A stretch of 49,672 bases of DNA from Phlegmacium glaucopus. Its lineage: Eukaryota > Basidiomycota > Agaricomycetes > Agaricales > Cortinariaceae. Shown here in pieces: positions 9,686 to 20,768 of the stretch. The DNA lies in assembly GCA_015039465.1 (NCBI GenBank), contig MU130477.1, forward strand, positions 88,635 to 138,306, read 5' to 3'. Position 1 is the stretch's first letter, and every line of letters starts with the position of its first letter. The notes beneath the pieces were generated by a model. The model was not told where the DNA came from and made no database searches. It was given only the letters and a program-made list of their open reading frames with translations. The translations under genes and the position numbers were made by a program.

Positions 9686-12600
9686 ATGCCTCGATGCCCA
9701 ACTGTTCACACCATAGAACCAAACGAATGGTTTCCTTGTCTAATTCAAAACTGTCAGAGGAAATTCCAAACCATCGGCGGCCGTACCAGACATATTCAAA
9801 CAAGGCATGACGACCATGAGCCACAAATTCCTCATTTGCAAAATGTCCCCGAAGCACCCAGAACTCTGTCACCTCTGGCACCCAATAACCTCTCCCCAGG
9901 AGCTGAAGATGACTTTCCTCCAGATGACTTCAAAATCCCTGGACCATCCACTCCATTGCCTACTTTGACAGATCTCTCGGCTCTCGCTTTTGGGGATGAT
10001 ACCTCACCCATAGTCTCCCATTTATCTTTGCCGTCCTCTTCCCGTTCAAGCTCATCTTTTCAAAGTGATGAGTCTGTTCCGTCCACTTTTACCGAGTATC
10101 ACCCCCTTATCAATGGTGAGTCCATCACACTATATTCTTATTCTTCAGCTTACTGACAAACACTTGTAGGTGAACCATGCAATGAGGATGGGACTCCACT
10201 GTTGGACCCGGAATCACAACTGCCGGCTGCTAAAACTCGTGAGCCGAACGACTGGACACCATATAAAGATCGTGTTGGGTTTGAGACTGCTGAGTTCCTT
10301 TTCAAGCGCAGAAAGATGTCTGCAGCTGATATTGATTTTTTGTGTCAGCTTTGGGCAGCAACGCTAGCGCCACATGGAGATTCACCGCCTTTCTCAAACC
10401 ATGCCAAACTATATAAGACAATTGATGCCACATCTGTTGGTGGTGTTCCATGGCAAAGTGTCAGTCTATCATACGATACTGATGGTCCACAACCCAAAAA
10501 CCCTCCAACTTGGATGGATAACGAGTATACAATCTGGTTTCGGGACCCACATCTACTTTTAAAGAACATGTTGGAAAATGCTGACTTCACCAAGGCCTTT
10601 GATTACACGCCACAACAACAATATGCAAATGGCATTCGTCGCTATGAAAATTTTATGTCTGGCGATTGGGCTTGGAAACAGGCAGTGGGTCGTTACTTAA
10701 TTTTCAATTGCCATGTACTGATGGAATTCTTAGGATATTATTGCAAAGAATCCAGCGACACATGGTGCGATGTTTGTGCCAGTCATACTTGGCAGTGATA
10801 AAACAACAGTCTCCGTTGCAACTGGTCACAACAAATATTGGCCGCTCTATGGATCTATCGGAAATATCCATGATGATATCAGGCGGGCGCATGGTGCTGG
10901 GCTAGTTCTTATTGGGTTTTTGTCAATTCCGAAGAGTATCTACTATCCGTCTCTGTATATATCCCAGTCATTTAACAATATTTCCTGTCAGCCAACAACA
11001 TACATTCTGGATGTCCTCACTTCTGTCAGTTTAGACGGAAGCTTTACCACTTCTCTCTGTTGTTCATATTGGAGTTGCTCTGCCCTGGCGAAACCGCCCC
11101 TGAAGTATATCAATGTCCTGATGGGCATTTTCGCCACATTTTGTGGGGAATTGGCCCATATATTGCCGATTATCAGGAGCAAATTTTGCTTGCCTGTGTT
11201 GTGCAGCACTGGTGTTGCCGGTAAGTAGTAATCCTCTTCCCTTCATTTCTTCTTGGTTTACATCTTCTTTCGTAGCTGTCAAGGGGATCAAAATAATCTC
11301 GACGGCCCACTCTCCAAATTGCCGCGCACTTGTGATCTCACCGAAAAGCTCATAACAGATTGCCAAGTTGGTGAATTGTGGGATAAATTTGGTATAATTC
11401 CAGACGTTGTGGTCAGTAGAAATGCAGTTTTCTGTCATTATACGACTAACAATTATATACGAATAGCCTTTTATGAATGACTTTGAACGCACCGACATTC
11501 ATGAACTTCTCGCTCCAGACCTGCTTCATCAACTCATCAAGGGCACGTTCCAGGATCATCTAGTGTTATGGGTGAAGGAGTATGTCTATGCCAATAATCA
11601 TCCAAAAGCAAAGGCCAATGCAATCATGGATGATATTGATCGACGGTTAGTGACAAAGTGTACTCCTTACAGGAAAGAAACTCATCCTTTGAATAGCATC
11701 GCAATTGTCCCAGCCTTTTCAGGCCTTCGACATTTTTCAGAAGGCCATGGTTTCAAACAATGGACAGGAGATGACTCGAAGGCGCTTATGAAGGTTAGTC
11801 CAGAGGTACAGAATCCATAAGTTTAGCATATCTGATGACCGAGTTAGGTCTATCTACCCGCTATACAAGGTCATCTACCTCCAGATATTGTTTGTGCGAT
11901 TTGCGCCTTCCTAGAATTCTGCTACATAGCTCGAAAGAATGTCCTGACTGAAAATGATTTATCTGAGTTGCAAAACGCCCTCTCCCATTTCCATCAATAT
12001 TGCGAGATTTTTATCTCAACCGGCATACGAAGACACTTGTCATTACCACATCAACATGCCATGGTCCACTACCTTGCACTTATACGCCTTTTTGGAGCAC
12101 CAAATGGACTCTGCTCATCGATAACGGAATCAATGCATATCAGAGCCATTAAGGAACCTTGGCAGCACTCAAATCGCAATGAAGCACTTGGCCAGATGCT
12201 CATCACTAACCAGCGACTTGACCAATTGGCTGCCGCCCAAACTGATTTTGAAAGCCGTGGGATGCTCAACGGGACATGTTTGGGAGCCACATTAGAAGCT
12301 CTCAGTGAGTTGTACAGTTGCTATTCGTAATTTGATACTAAGATGACTTGGGTTAGTTACTATCACAACTACTCTGGCCCCCGACTCGGACTCCACCGAT
12401 GAACCGGAACTTGCCCCAGCCTTGAACAATACAAGACAGGATGCCTCAATACCAGATGAAGATCCTAACGATGAAATTGTGGATGATGATCATGTAAATG
12501 TACTCGCTGAGGTGAAACTCTCCTCTACCATCTGTATGTTGAGTTCATTATCTCTTTCGTTTCCTGACTTATCTGACCATATTCTACAGAACGCAGGTGG

Positions 12601-13245
12601 TCTCTTCATACCGCTGCAAAAAATCTTGAACTGACGTCATTCCCAATCATGGTCCGGAAATTCCTATACAACCAACTTTATCCTGATTCCACAATACCAT
12701 TGGAAGACGTTTTGGAGGATTCATATCCTCAAATTACTGGGAAAATCTTTGTATTCAACTCAGCCATCGCAACATTTTATGCGCCAAGCGACATTAGTGG
12801 TGTCACTGGCATGCATCGTGAACACATCCGGGCAACATCTTCCTGGAGAAGAGGTGCCCCCCGATATGACTGTGTTCTTATTAATTCTCATCCTGATATT
12901 GATGGTGCACGTGGGTTTGAAATCACTCACATTTTCTTATTCTTTTCCTTCAAACATAATCGTGTTGTCTATCGTTGTGCACTTGTCCAATGGTTTTCAT
13001 TTGTGGGCGTCGAACCCAACAAAGAAACAGGGCTCTGGAAGGTAGAGCCTGACCTTCGGGACTCAGGAGAACCCCATTTTGCCATCATCCATATCAACAG
13101 TATCTACCAAGCTGTACATCTCATACCCGCCTATCAAAATGCTGAGCCTGTCAAAGCTACAACCACCATGCATTCATCATTGGATACCTACAACATTTTT
13201 TATGTCAACAAATTCGCTGACCATCATGCATTTGAGATACTATGA
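9686..13245 (+). CDS. Plavaka-family transposase
   Basis: Ten exons fit: 9686-10115, 10170-10684, 10734-10935, 10992-11220, 11276-11411, 11467-11645, 11697-11793, 11848-12304, 12357-12533 and 12590-13245. They encode about 1,025 residues. The N-terminus has a C2H2 zinc finger (C18, C23, H36, H41) for DNA binding. The Plavaka transposase core follows, with segments such as PVILGSDKTTVSVATG, CPDGHFRHILWGIGPYIADY, IHELLAPDLLHQLIKGTF, RGFKQWTGDDSK-like and FGAPNGLCSSITES. It ends VNKFADHHAFEIL. These proteins catalyse cut-and-paste movement of CACTA-like elements through acidic active-site residues. All phases agree, but the codon joining exons 9 and 10 becomes TAA (T|AA) with the only visible splice sites. 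The copy may therefore be dead or use an unseen site. Confidence 0.85.
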
Positions 13246-14320
13246 TGGAGTCAAAGCCACTGGCAAAGATCAGCTGCAATTAATGTAATCTGGGTACTAT
13301 CTAAAACACTGTACATATATATCTTAGTTTTATTGCAAGTCAGAGTGATCAGCTCGGATTGAGTGTACATTTGAACAAGATGAAATTTTGAAGAGAATGG
13401 GAGCGCATCAGTCCCAATTCACTCAAAAGAGCACATGATCTTTGTTTATGGACCTCACAACGTCTCAACATCAATTAATATATATCTTAGTTTTATGGCA
13501 AGTCAGAGTGATCAGCTCGGATAGTGTACATTTGAACAAGATGAAATTTTGAAGAGAATGGGAGTGCATCAGTCCCAATTCGCTCAAAAGTCACGAGCAC
13601 ATGATCTTTGTTTACAGACCTCACAACATCTCAACATCAATTAATATATATCTTAATTTTATGGCAAGTCAGAGTGATCAGCTCGGATTGAGTGTACATT
13701 TGAACAAGATGAAATTTTGAAGAGAATGGGAGTGCATCAGTCCCAATTTGCTCAAAAGAGCACATGATCATCTTTGTTTACGGACCTCACAATGTCTCAA
13801 CATCAACCTCAGTGAAACTTGCTTCCCTCTTCAACGTCTGCAAGGAAAGTGTCAGGCCTTTTCTTGCTTCTTTTGGCGACTTATGGTTCGATAGCTTGCG
13901 CTCACTTGATATCTTCTGTAATAGAGTGAGATATTGTTGCAGATATCGCATGCCATGGTGAGACAAGGCCGTGACCCTCAAGGTACAAGATAATTTTGTT
14001 GGTCTGGTGGCGAATCTGATTGACACCATACTAGTGTTGTCATACCATTTTCTCGTCTATTGGGGGAAGCGACACCCCGACAAGATGTTACATTCCGTCA
14101 TACGTTACTCCGGTCCGACTCCGTCGGAGTTGTCTCCGGTAGTCCGTACTCCGTTCCAGTACTTTCCCTTGTCTCCGGATCTACTCCTCCTATGTCCAAC
14201 TCCGAGACTTCTCCGTATCATTCCAGCTCTTCCGACGTTACTCCAAACTCATTTCCACATCTTCGTCACAACCACTATTTCTTTGTCATCACTTTCCCAC
14301 TATCAGTCAGCACACCAGCT
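13246..14320. repeat. Three tandem 163-165-bp units downstream of the transposase, then unassigned DNA
   Basis: Units begin at about 13316, 13478 and 13643 and end near 13806. Each holds TATATCTTAGTTTTATTGCAAG-like sequence, GTCAGAGTGATCAGCTCGGA and GACCTCACAA. They differ by a few substitutions and small indels and look non-coding. From 13,807 to 14,320 there are fragments of frames and TCCG-rich sequence that I cannot assign. Confidence 0.75.
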
Positions 14321-16490
14321 ATGGATTATTCACCCCAAGAATGCAGGACCTTCCGGGAGCAGAACGCAGCACTTATATTTATATTTTATATTTCGGTTGC
14401 TATTCCTTTTATTATTTAAGTACTCGAAACTTGTATGTTTTCCCTCAGTTCGAATATCGACTTAGTTTCCCACTCTTGGTCTTCCTCTAAGTTCTTTGCA
14501 ACTTCCGGTTCCGTTCCGCTCCGTCTTACTCCGAAATTAGGACACGAAGGTTCTGGGTAGCACAGCACATAAGCTGAGGCTAAGTCCTATCCTTTCCGTG
14601 ACTCCGTTCTGGTACTCCGTCCGTTACTCCGTCCGAAACTCCGGAATAGAGTTCTCGAACTTAACACAAGACCTCCAATGACTCAACCTCATGTCCTGTC
14701 GTCTTGCTCTTTAGAAGCCTCATCTACTTTGTACTCGGTCTTCACATGGCTTTGTGAGTTATCAAGTACTTTTTCTCCTTTCAATGCTAATATTATATTT
14801 TTAGCATATATGGTCAGTGTACTAGAGCACCAAAGTCGCCTACTGCATATCTTATCAATCAATTTTTTGATACTGCAGGTATATTCTAACCAACTAAATT
14901 ATCTTTCTGGATTAGCTCTACAGAACCCAACGAGTTCCAAGTCCCACCAGTTCCACCTCTACCCTCATCTTATGCTCCAATGTTACCAATATCTGCGAAT
15001 CTCGCTGATGCAGACTCGTTCAGAAGGGACCTTCCACCACTTCCAAACCATCCAAGGGCTCAGCTTGGTTCTCAAAGCTCCTGGTTAACCTCTTCAAACG
15101 GATCGCATACAACAATCACTTCTTGGTTGTACCCAACAACCCACTATGATGATACAATTCCTACTGCCAGTACTCCAGATTTTCAAACTGCCTTGGCAAC
15201 TGCAATCATGCATCCAACTATACCTGCCCTAGTTGATGCCCAAGTGCTTTGCCATTGACGGTTGTACAGATATCTCTCATTCTTTCGGTAACATTGACAT
15301 CTCCACTCCTGGTTCTTAATATTTTGCGATTTTTGGTTTATTTGACATTCATGGACCAGGCAAATCCATCCAAGCCTTCACGCCTGAAAGTTTGCCTCCG
15401 CACAAATGGTCTCATGAATGATGAATACAAGTGCTAGTCTAACGGTTGAAGGTCATCGCAGCGGTGATGTCTGGCTCAGCAAAGGCGACACCATTGATGG
15501 TAAAGGAAAGCTTGGGTGAGTGATGATGTTGCTATCAGCCAAGCCTAAATTAATGGTTGGTCCTACCACCTGAGGACTGCAATGAATTTCGCAATCATGA
15601 TTGCGCAAAGACATTACTCTGAGTTGGCCCTTGCTCAGACCGTTGTTGTACCTGGTGGAGCGACCACAACCACCAACCACGATTCAGCTGGGGCCGATGT
15701 TTTGTTAAATACGACCTACCGGTGTTACCAAGAACAAATGTACAAGTCATTCGTCCCACCTTCCAACTTGGTCTGCATCCTCGATTAATGGTCCCGCAAT
15801 GTCTAAAAGTCAAGACGGCTTCAGTATCAGTCCTCCCCCTTCCTCCAATGCTCCCGAATGTCAGAGCATCTCACTTCGCTATTGGCAACCTTGGAAACAA
15901 GACTGAATAATGCCGAGGGGAATTGCAGATTGAATTAGAAGAAAATGAAGTCGGACAGCAGGTGCTCAATTTTTGTTTATGCCTTCATTTCATGCTGAAT
16001 CTATATTTTAGGCTCAGGTCTATTGAATCTGCCCTACGTGAACAGTTAAAGCATTTAGACGAAAAATACGGCACCCTGAAAGACGTGAAAGAACGTAATA
16101 AGGGTATGTTTTCCGTATTTTGACCATTCACCACAATGCTAAATAAATACTTGAGCCAGCTTTAACAATGCTGGAGGGCCCCACCCCTAGAACGCGTCGA
16201 AATGGATTTTAATAAAGAAAACAAAAACAAAAGAACGCCAGTGCCACCGCACAAGAAATGTTGAATCTCAACTATTCCAAATTCCAAGAACCTGATCTCT
16301 TCTACTGCAAAAAGCCAAAAATCACAACAAGATCGAAACCGGTGTCATCAACCTCGAGGGTGAATCCAAGGTTGCTCTCACTTTCGGCCAAATAAATGAC
16401 TCAGAACCTCCTGGTGCTCATGCCCACGTCGCCCTAGTACCAGTGTTTGACCATCGCCAACGCCAACTTGAAGTATGGAGCATTACTTAG
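14321..16490 (+). pseudogene. Third, decayed coding region of the Plavaka element (Ser/Pro-rich, coiled coil)
   Basis: Several stretches look coding but do not join into one frame with the splice sites I can see. A start-like MDYSPQEC is at 14321. A proline-rich part with FQVPPVPPLPSSYAP lies at about 14,930. SKSQDGFSISPP occurs near 15,800. A coiled coil with LLATLETRLNNAE and REQLKHLDEKYGTLKD lies at about 15,880-16,110, with one apparent frameshift between its halves. A final segment with INLEGESKVALTFG is at about 16,340-16,480. I do not recognise the family. It could be a gene with introns I mis-assign rather than a pseudogene. Confidence 0.35.
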
Positions 16491-16948
16491 CAAACTTTAT
16501 GTCTTGATTTGTTCCTGAAATCTTGATTCGTTCTTGATATCTTGATATCTTGATTCGTTCTTGATTCGTTCTTGAAAACAAAGGTTTTACTTGAAATTTC
16601 CATCTCCGACTTGAATTCTACTTTTTGTACTTAAGTATTTTTTCTACAAGTAAATTACTCGAAAATAAGTAGCTCAAGAAAGATTCAAGCCTTGAAAGGG
16701 GTAAAAGTAACTGTCAAGTGAAAATGTGTTTTGCTGATGCACTTTTGGCTACATTTCCTACCGACGAGGAAGTCACATAAACACCGACCCTCTGAGCCCC
16801 AAATTTTAATTTCTATGGTGCCTAAGCTAAATATAACAACTATCACAGTACAAAGTAGCAAAAGGCCTCTGTCGTCGCGTGAGCTCGACGCGGCGATAAT
16901 TCAAAGTCCGAAGATTACATAATGATTTTCTAGCACACACAGGACCAA

Positions 16949-17039
16949 TGTTGATCAGGTGGGAATTGGCTGAGGATTCCAGATCTTATCTAATCACGAA
17001 ATTCACACAGTATGGTTCATCTATGATAAGTATAACCAA
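16949..17039. other. Target duplication of the outer element and short spacer
   Basis: The right copy of TGTTGATC (16949-16956) is followed by AT-rich spacer. Before the transposons arrived this DNA was joined directly to position 2382, upstream of the Hsp70-like gene. Confidence 0.7.
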
Positions 17040-17160
17040 CAATATATAGAGCATATGTCCGGTTTCCACATCGAAGCATACACAAATTTTGCGACGAGGA
17101 CCTGGTTGAGAACAATGGACGGCGTCAGACTCAAAAGCTAAGTACTGCGCCGCCTACTAT
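17040..17160 (-). pseudogene. 5' fragment of a second Hsp70-like gene
   Basis: The bases at 17045-17155 resemble 2170-2345. They share TCCACATCGAA, AATTTTGCG(A/T)CGAGGACC and GGACGGCGTC with an AAAAGCTA stretch, which are the first exon and upstream region of the Hsp70-like gene on the minus strand. The start codon region is altered and no later exon follows, so only a 5' relic remains. With the transposon nest removed, the two copies lie a few hundred bases apart in the same orientation, pointing to an old tandem duplication. Confidence 0.65.
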
Positions 17161-17800
17161 TCTAGACTCCTATCCAACTCCTATCTTTCATGGCCCACCC
17201 AGCCGTATAATAGTGAGAAGCGTCAGGAGCAGATGATCCAAGTCATCAGCAGCTTGTAACCTTCAGCCTGTTTGACACCCTGATCGACATGAGGTCAGCG
17301 GGCCCCTCAGGACTCAGATAGTGCTCATCGTCGATCGAGCACAGCAGCACAGCAGGCTTAACAACCTGATAACTGGACGCATTTTCCCAATTGTAACATG
17401 CTTCGGATCCATAATCAACTGCGAAGCAGACTGTAACATTTCACAGTGCGATCGATACATAAAAGGTCACTTCACCAGTGGAAACTGCCCAATCCTCGGA
17501 ACCAAGTTTCGCCTCTTGTAGGTTTTGAGACGAAGGATTCGATTGATTAAAATCACGACTGCCTCGAAACCCCAGTCCAAAGAAGAAGGACCATACATTT
17601 GTCTGATTCATTTTAAGTTCGATCGAATAAACCTCACAACAAAGGGCTACCTCATGGAACGAACACGTTGGAACAAAGGAACATGAGCGTGCCCATATGT
17701 GACTCGTCCTCACTCCTCTGGCCTCTCTAAAGGACTTGAGTTCAAATTCGAAAGACCCACTGCAGTCTTTTCGTTTCCATCACACCAGGGCATACTTGCG
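17161..17800. other. Intergenic region, no gene seen
   Basis: No coding pattern or repeat family stands out. An in-frame ATG at 17699 would extend the following gene by 34 residues, so the promoter or 5' leader of that gene lies here. Confidence 0.5.
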
Positions 17801-20105
17801 ATGTCTCTGTTAGTCTCTGTATCCAAATTTATCGGTAAAAACCGAACACGTACAAGGCGCACCCCCCAGGTGCAACATGTGGCTCAAGAAAATGAAGGCA
17901 GTCAAAGCAAAATGCGCGTCGTAGCCGATCCCACCCCATCCACTGTGATATCCGCCATCTCATCATCAGAGGTTGAGTCCTCGAAAGCCAACTCCCAACC
18001 GGAAACTCTGCCCAAGGAGCAAGATTTCTCGTTTCCGCCTTCTTTATCTCGTAAAAGCGAAGTTACCAAGTCTCATGAAAGGAAGACCGAGGCTTTCGAA
18101 GAGCCCGGCTACGACGTAGTCTTACAGCCATCAGCCAAAGCATCCTTTGGAGATTGGACCGAGCTTAACACTGAACAACAGGCAAGCCACCCTGCCGCAA
18201 AGGATTTCGACGCGGAATTGGCCCAGTCTGGAATCGACCACAACGAGGAGGACGAGCCTTTAGCCAAATCTTCTAATGCCACAAACTGGACTCCGTTCGA
18301 CATCGGCGAAAAGGCAGGGGCGCCTCTACGTCAGCCTTCCCTCCCAGATTTGACTCACCTCGAGATTGATGAAAAGCCAGAGGAGCCTTCAGCCAAGGTC
18401 AAGCCTTCCGACGCCGAATGGCTCCAGCTCGACATTGACGAGAAGAAAAAGGAGGAAGAGGGGGACGTAGCCGTATTGGCTGTCGAAGATAACAGAGCAA
18501 TCATGTTAGAAACCCGTTTACAGGAAGAGAGAGCGGAACATCTGGAAGAGTTGCGTATTGTGACAGAGGCGAAGGAGAAGCTTGCGGAACGGGTGAAAGA
18601 GCTGGAGGAAGAGTTGCACCAGGCCGAACACGAGCTCCAGCTGAAGATGGAACAGATATCCAAGTTTATTGTCGACTTCTATCGGAAGGAGGAGGAAATC
18701 GAGGGGTTAAAAGGGGAAAAGGAACGTATTCAACAGGAGGCTAAGCGTGAGAAGCAAGAATCTCTCGACGAGGTACGGGCCGTACGGCTGTTGAACGAGG
18801 TGCTTGCTGCTGAGCGGCAAGATGCCAAAGATGCGGAGACTATAGCATTGATGGCGAAACAGGACGATATCCAAGTAAAGTTCGACGCGATGACCGAGGA
18901 TCTGTCCAAATCGCAGGAACGAGCCGCCGAGTTGGAGTCAGCAAACGAGTTACAAGCAAAGAAGATATTGGAACAGGACACTACATTGGCCTCTCATAGC
19001 GAGGTCATCGCGGGCCTCAGAGGGCAGAAGGCCGACTTGATTACTCAAGTCCATACACTCAGAGCCAACGCCACAGTCAAGGAACGCCAAAACTCCATGC
19101 TTATGATCCAACTTAGGCAGCAATCCGACGATATTGTCGCATGGAAAGGGACTACATCCAGTGTCGCCATTATCAAGCCTGTACGACGCACAACCGGACC
19201 GACTCTGGTTGCGCAAGCTGTCCGAACAATCAAAGCATTGAACGAGGAGATTTATCAAACTGCAGCGTCTTTGACAGATTGTGTGGATGAGATTGAGAAG
19301 AGGTTCGTCGAGCAGCCCGATGACATGGCGGCCGCGTTGGAACTTGAAAGCCTGAAATCTTTGCTTGGCACAGAGATCTACAACGAATTGGAAGACCAAA
19401 GTTGCATGATGAAGGACGAATACAACCCATTTGTCCTCCAGACAGGATTCCAAGCATGCCTGATCGCTTGCTGCATGCGCATCATCACTTCGTGGTACCC
19501 TGCCGAACCGGAGTATGGTAAATTCCTAGAGGCGGTCCACGAGAGGATTAGAGTATTAGGTAAGTTTTTTTTCTTTCTTTCGACTGGCCGACCTGGTAAC
19601 TAGCATTATAATGACTATAGGGGGAACGGAGAACGCGGCTCAATGGCGGAAATGGACCATTCAAAGCTGCGCACTCTCCACCAATGCCGGAATGAAAAGC
19701 GCTTTGTTCGATTGTATCGCCGATAACCTTTATGCGATGTTGAGTATGTCTGGATGGCCCAAGTCGGGGAAAACAACGAACTTGCTGGACAAGTTTAACG
19801 GCAAGATATCGGAAATAGTCAACTTGGCACTTCGTCTCAATGCACTAGCAACAGAAACGACCATTCCCAATCTCATAGCTACAACGATTGAGGGAGGAAA
19901 AGATTACGTATCTCAGGACATGGCTGACGACACTCCAGAAGGCGGGTGGGATGACACGTACTGCGAAGCACCATACTCGCAGGTGGTCTTTGGATGCGTC
20001 GGATTGGGTTTGACATGGCGTGAAGGCGATACGTGTGAGGCGCAGTCAGTGCTGAAACCGAGGGTGATTCTGCGCAAGGTGTATAAGCTTCAATCATGGG
20101 CATGA
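17801..20105 (+). CDS. Coiled-coil protein, lineage-specific family, member 1
   Basis: Two exons (17801-19559 and 19621-20105, phase 1) encode 747 residues. The start at 17801 (MSLLVSVSKF) is chosen because the upstream ATG at 17699 adds an unremarkable extension; either is possible. The first 230 residues are polar and look disordered, with repeated W(T/L)xLxIDEK-like segments. A long coiled coil rich in Glu, Leu, Lys and Ala follows (about residues 235-470). The C-terminal domain contains ALNEEIYQTAASL, and an intron interrupts it at the same place as in the genes at 20,769 and 42,768. The function is unknown. The architecture suggests a scaffold or self-assembling protein. Nothing indicates secretion or an enzyme active site. 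Confidence 0.85.
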
Positions 20106-20768
20106 CACGTATGTTATTGCTTGCAAACGCATATTCCGGGATAGTTTTGGATCGTGATTGTCTTATTATGAATGATAACGTCGTTTGAGCATGCCTTGTT
20201 CTTCTTAAAAGTTACTGCCTTGCCGTTCGTTGTCCACAAGGTGGAGAAAGTTGAAGCGAAACACGAGGCCATGCACTGTAAAAAAGTCAGATTCCAGGCT
20301 TAATCACGTCAGAATGGATGGATCTCTTACAGTTCCGACAAGGACGTCGGATTAAAATAGCCAGGAACTTTTCACTCCTTTTCACCGCCGGAATGTCCGA
20401 AATTATTAATGTCAAAAGCATGTTTCCCTGAAAGGTTCCGGAAATAGACTAACAGAATTGAGTTAAGAAATTGAAACTACGAATCAAACGTGCAAAGTGA
20501 AAGATACTACGGTTTCATTCCTCGACTCCTCTATATATTGGAACAACTGCGCAATGATATGTGCACACCCAACCTATCGGTCCGTGGATCAGGTAAGGAC
20601 AACCAGCGCGATGCGTGTTTTGTGGTCATGACTCGTCCATTTGATGACACGAGGCCAGCAGAGGCATGGAACCTAGGCTCTGAAACAGCCAAGTAAACCC
20701 CACGTTTTCGCCTCATGGCATTTTGCATCAGTTGAAAGCAACAAGAAAGAACAATGCAGCCATAGAAA
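20106..20768. other. Intergenic region between two coiled-coil paralogues
   Basis: Holds the 3' end of member 1 and the promoter of member 2. A TATATATT stretch at about 20,530 is too far from the start codon (about 240 bp) to call as its TATA box with confidence. No gene or repeat is seen. Confidence 0.5.

Larger units (their letters stand above)
4676..16740. mobile_element. Plavaka-type (CACTA-like) DNA transposon, about 12 kb
   Basis: A 14-bp inverted repeat GCATCAGCAAAACA lies at 4676-4689 and its reverse complement at 16727-16740. Just inside both ends are many copies of CTTGA/TCAAG in both orientations (about 4690-5100 and 16,500-16,730). Subterminal repeat arrays of this kind are typical of CACTA/EnSpm-like elements. 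Between them lie a Plavaka-family transposase gene, a divergently transcribed companion gene and a third degraded coding region. I could not define a convincing target-site duplication, so the exact ends may be off by a few bases. The element sits inside the outer hAT element. Confidence 0.7.
2383..16948. mobile_element. Outer hAT-type element, split by two later insertions
   Basis: The element is flanked by an 8-bp direct repeat TGTTGATC (2375-2382 and 16949-16956; the preceding A also matches). The left end TAGTCTCTC and the right end ACAGGACCAA match the two ends of the intact 528-bp MITE at 28,823-29,350. Internal stretches match too, for example GGATCACGATATATGA at about 4615 and TCCGAAGATTACATAA at about 16,905. 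Its own sequence survives only at about 2383-2439, 4615-4675 and 16741-16948. The rest belongs to the nested elements. It carries no gene of its own. Confidence 0.8.

Noticed and set aside
13310..13806. CRISPR-like array
   Set aside because: Only three adjacent units of about 165 bp without unique spacers, in a eukaryotic transposon.
13787..14029. 80-codon minus-strand frame next to the 165-bp repeats
   Set aside because: Partly made of repeat sequence; not supported by a start context, introns or any known family.
18109..19457. Several long minus-strand frames opposite the first coiled-coil gene
   Set aside because: Ser/Cys-rich shadows of a Glu/Lys/Leu-rich coiled coil; codon pattern and paralogues support the plus strand.
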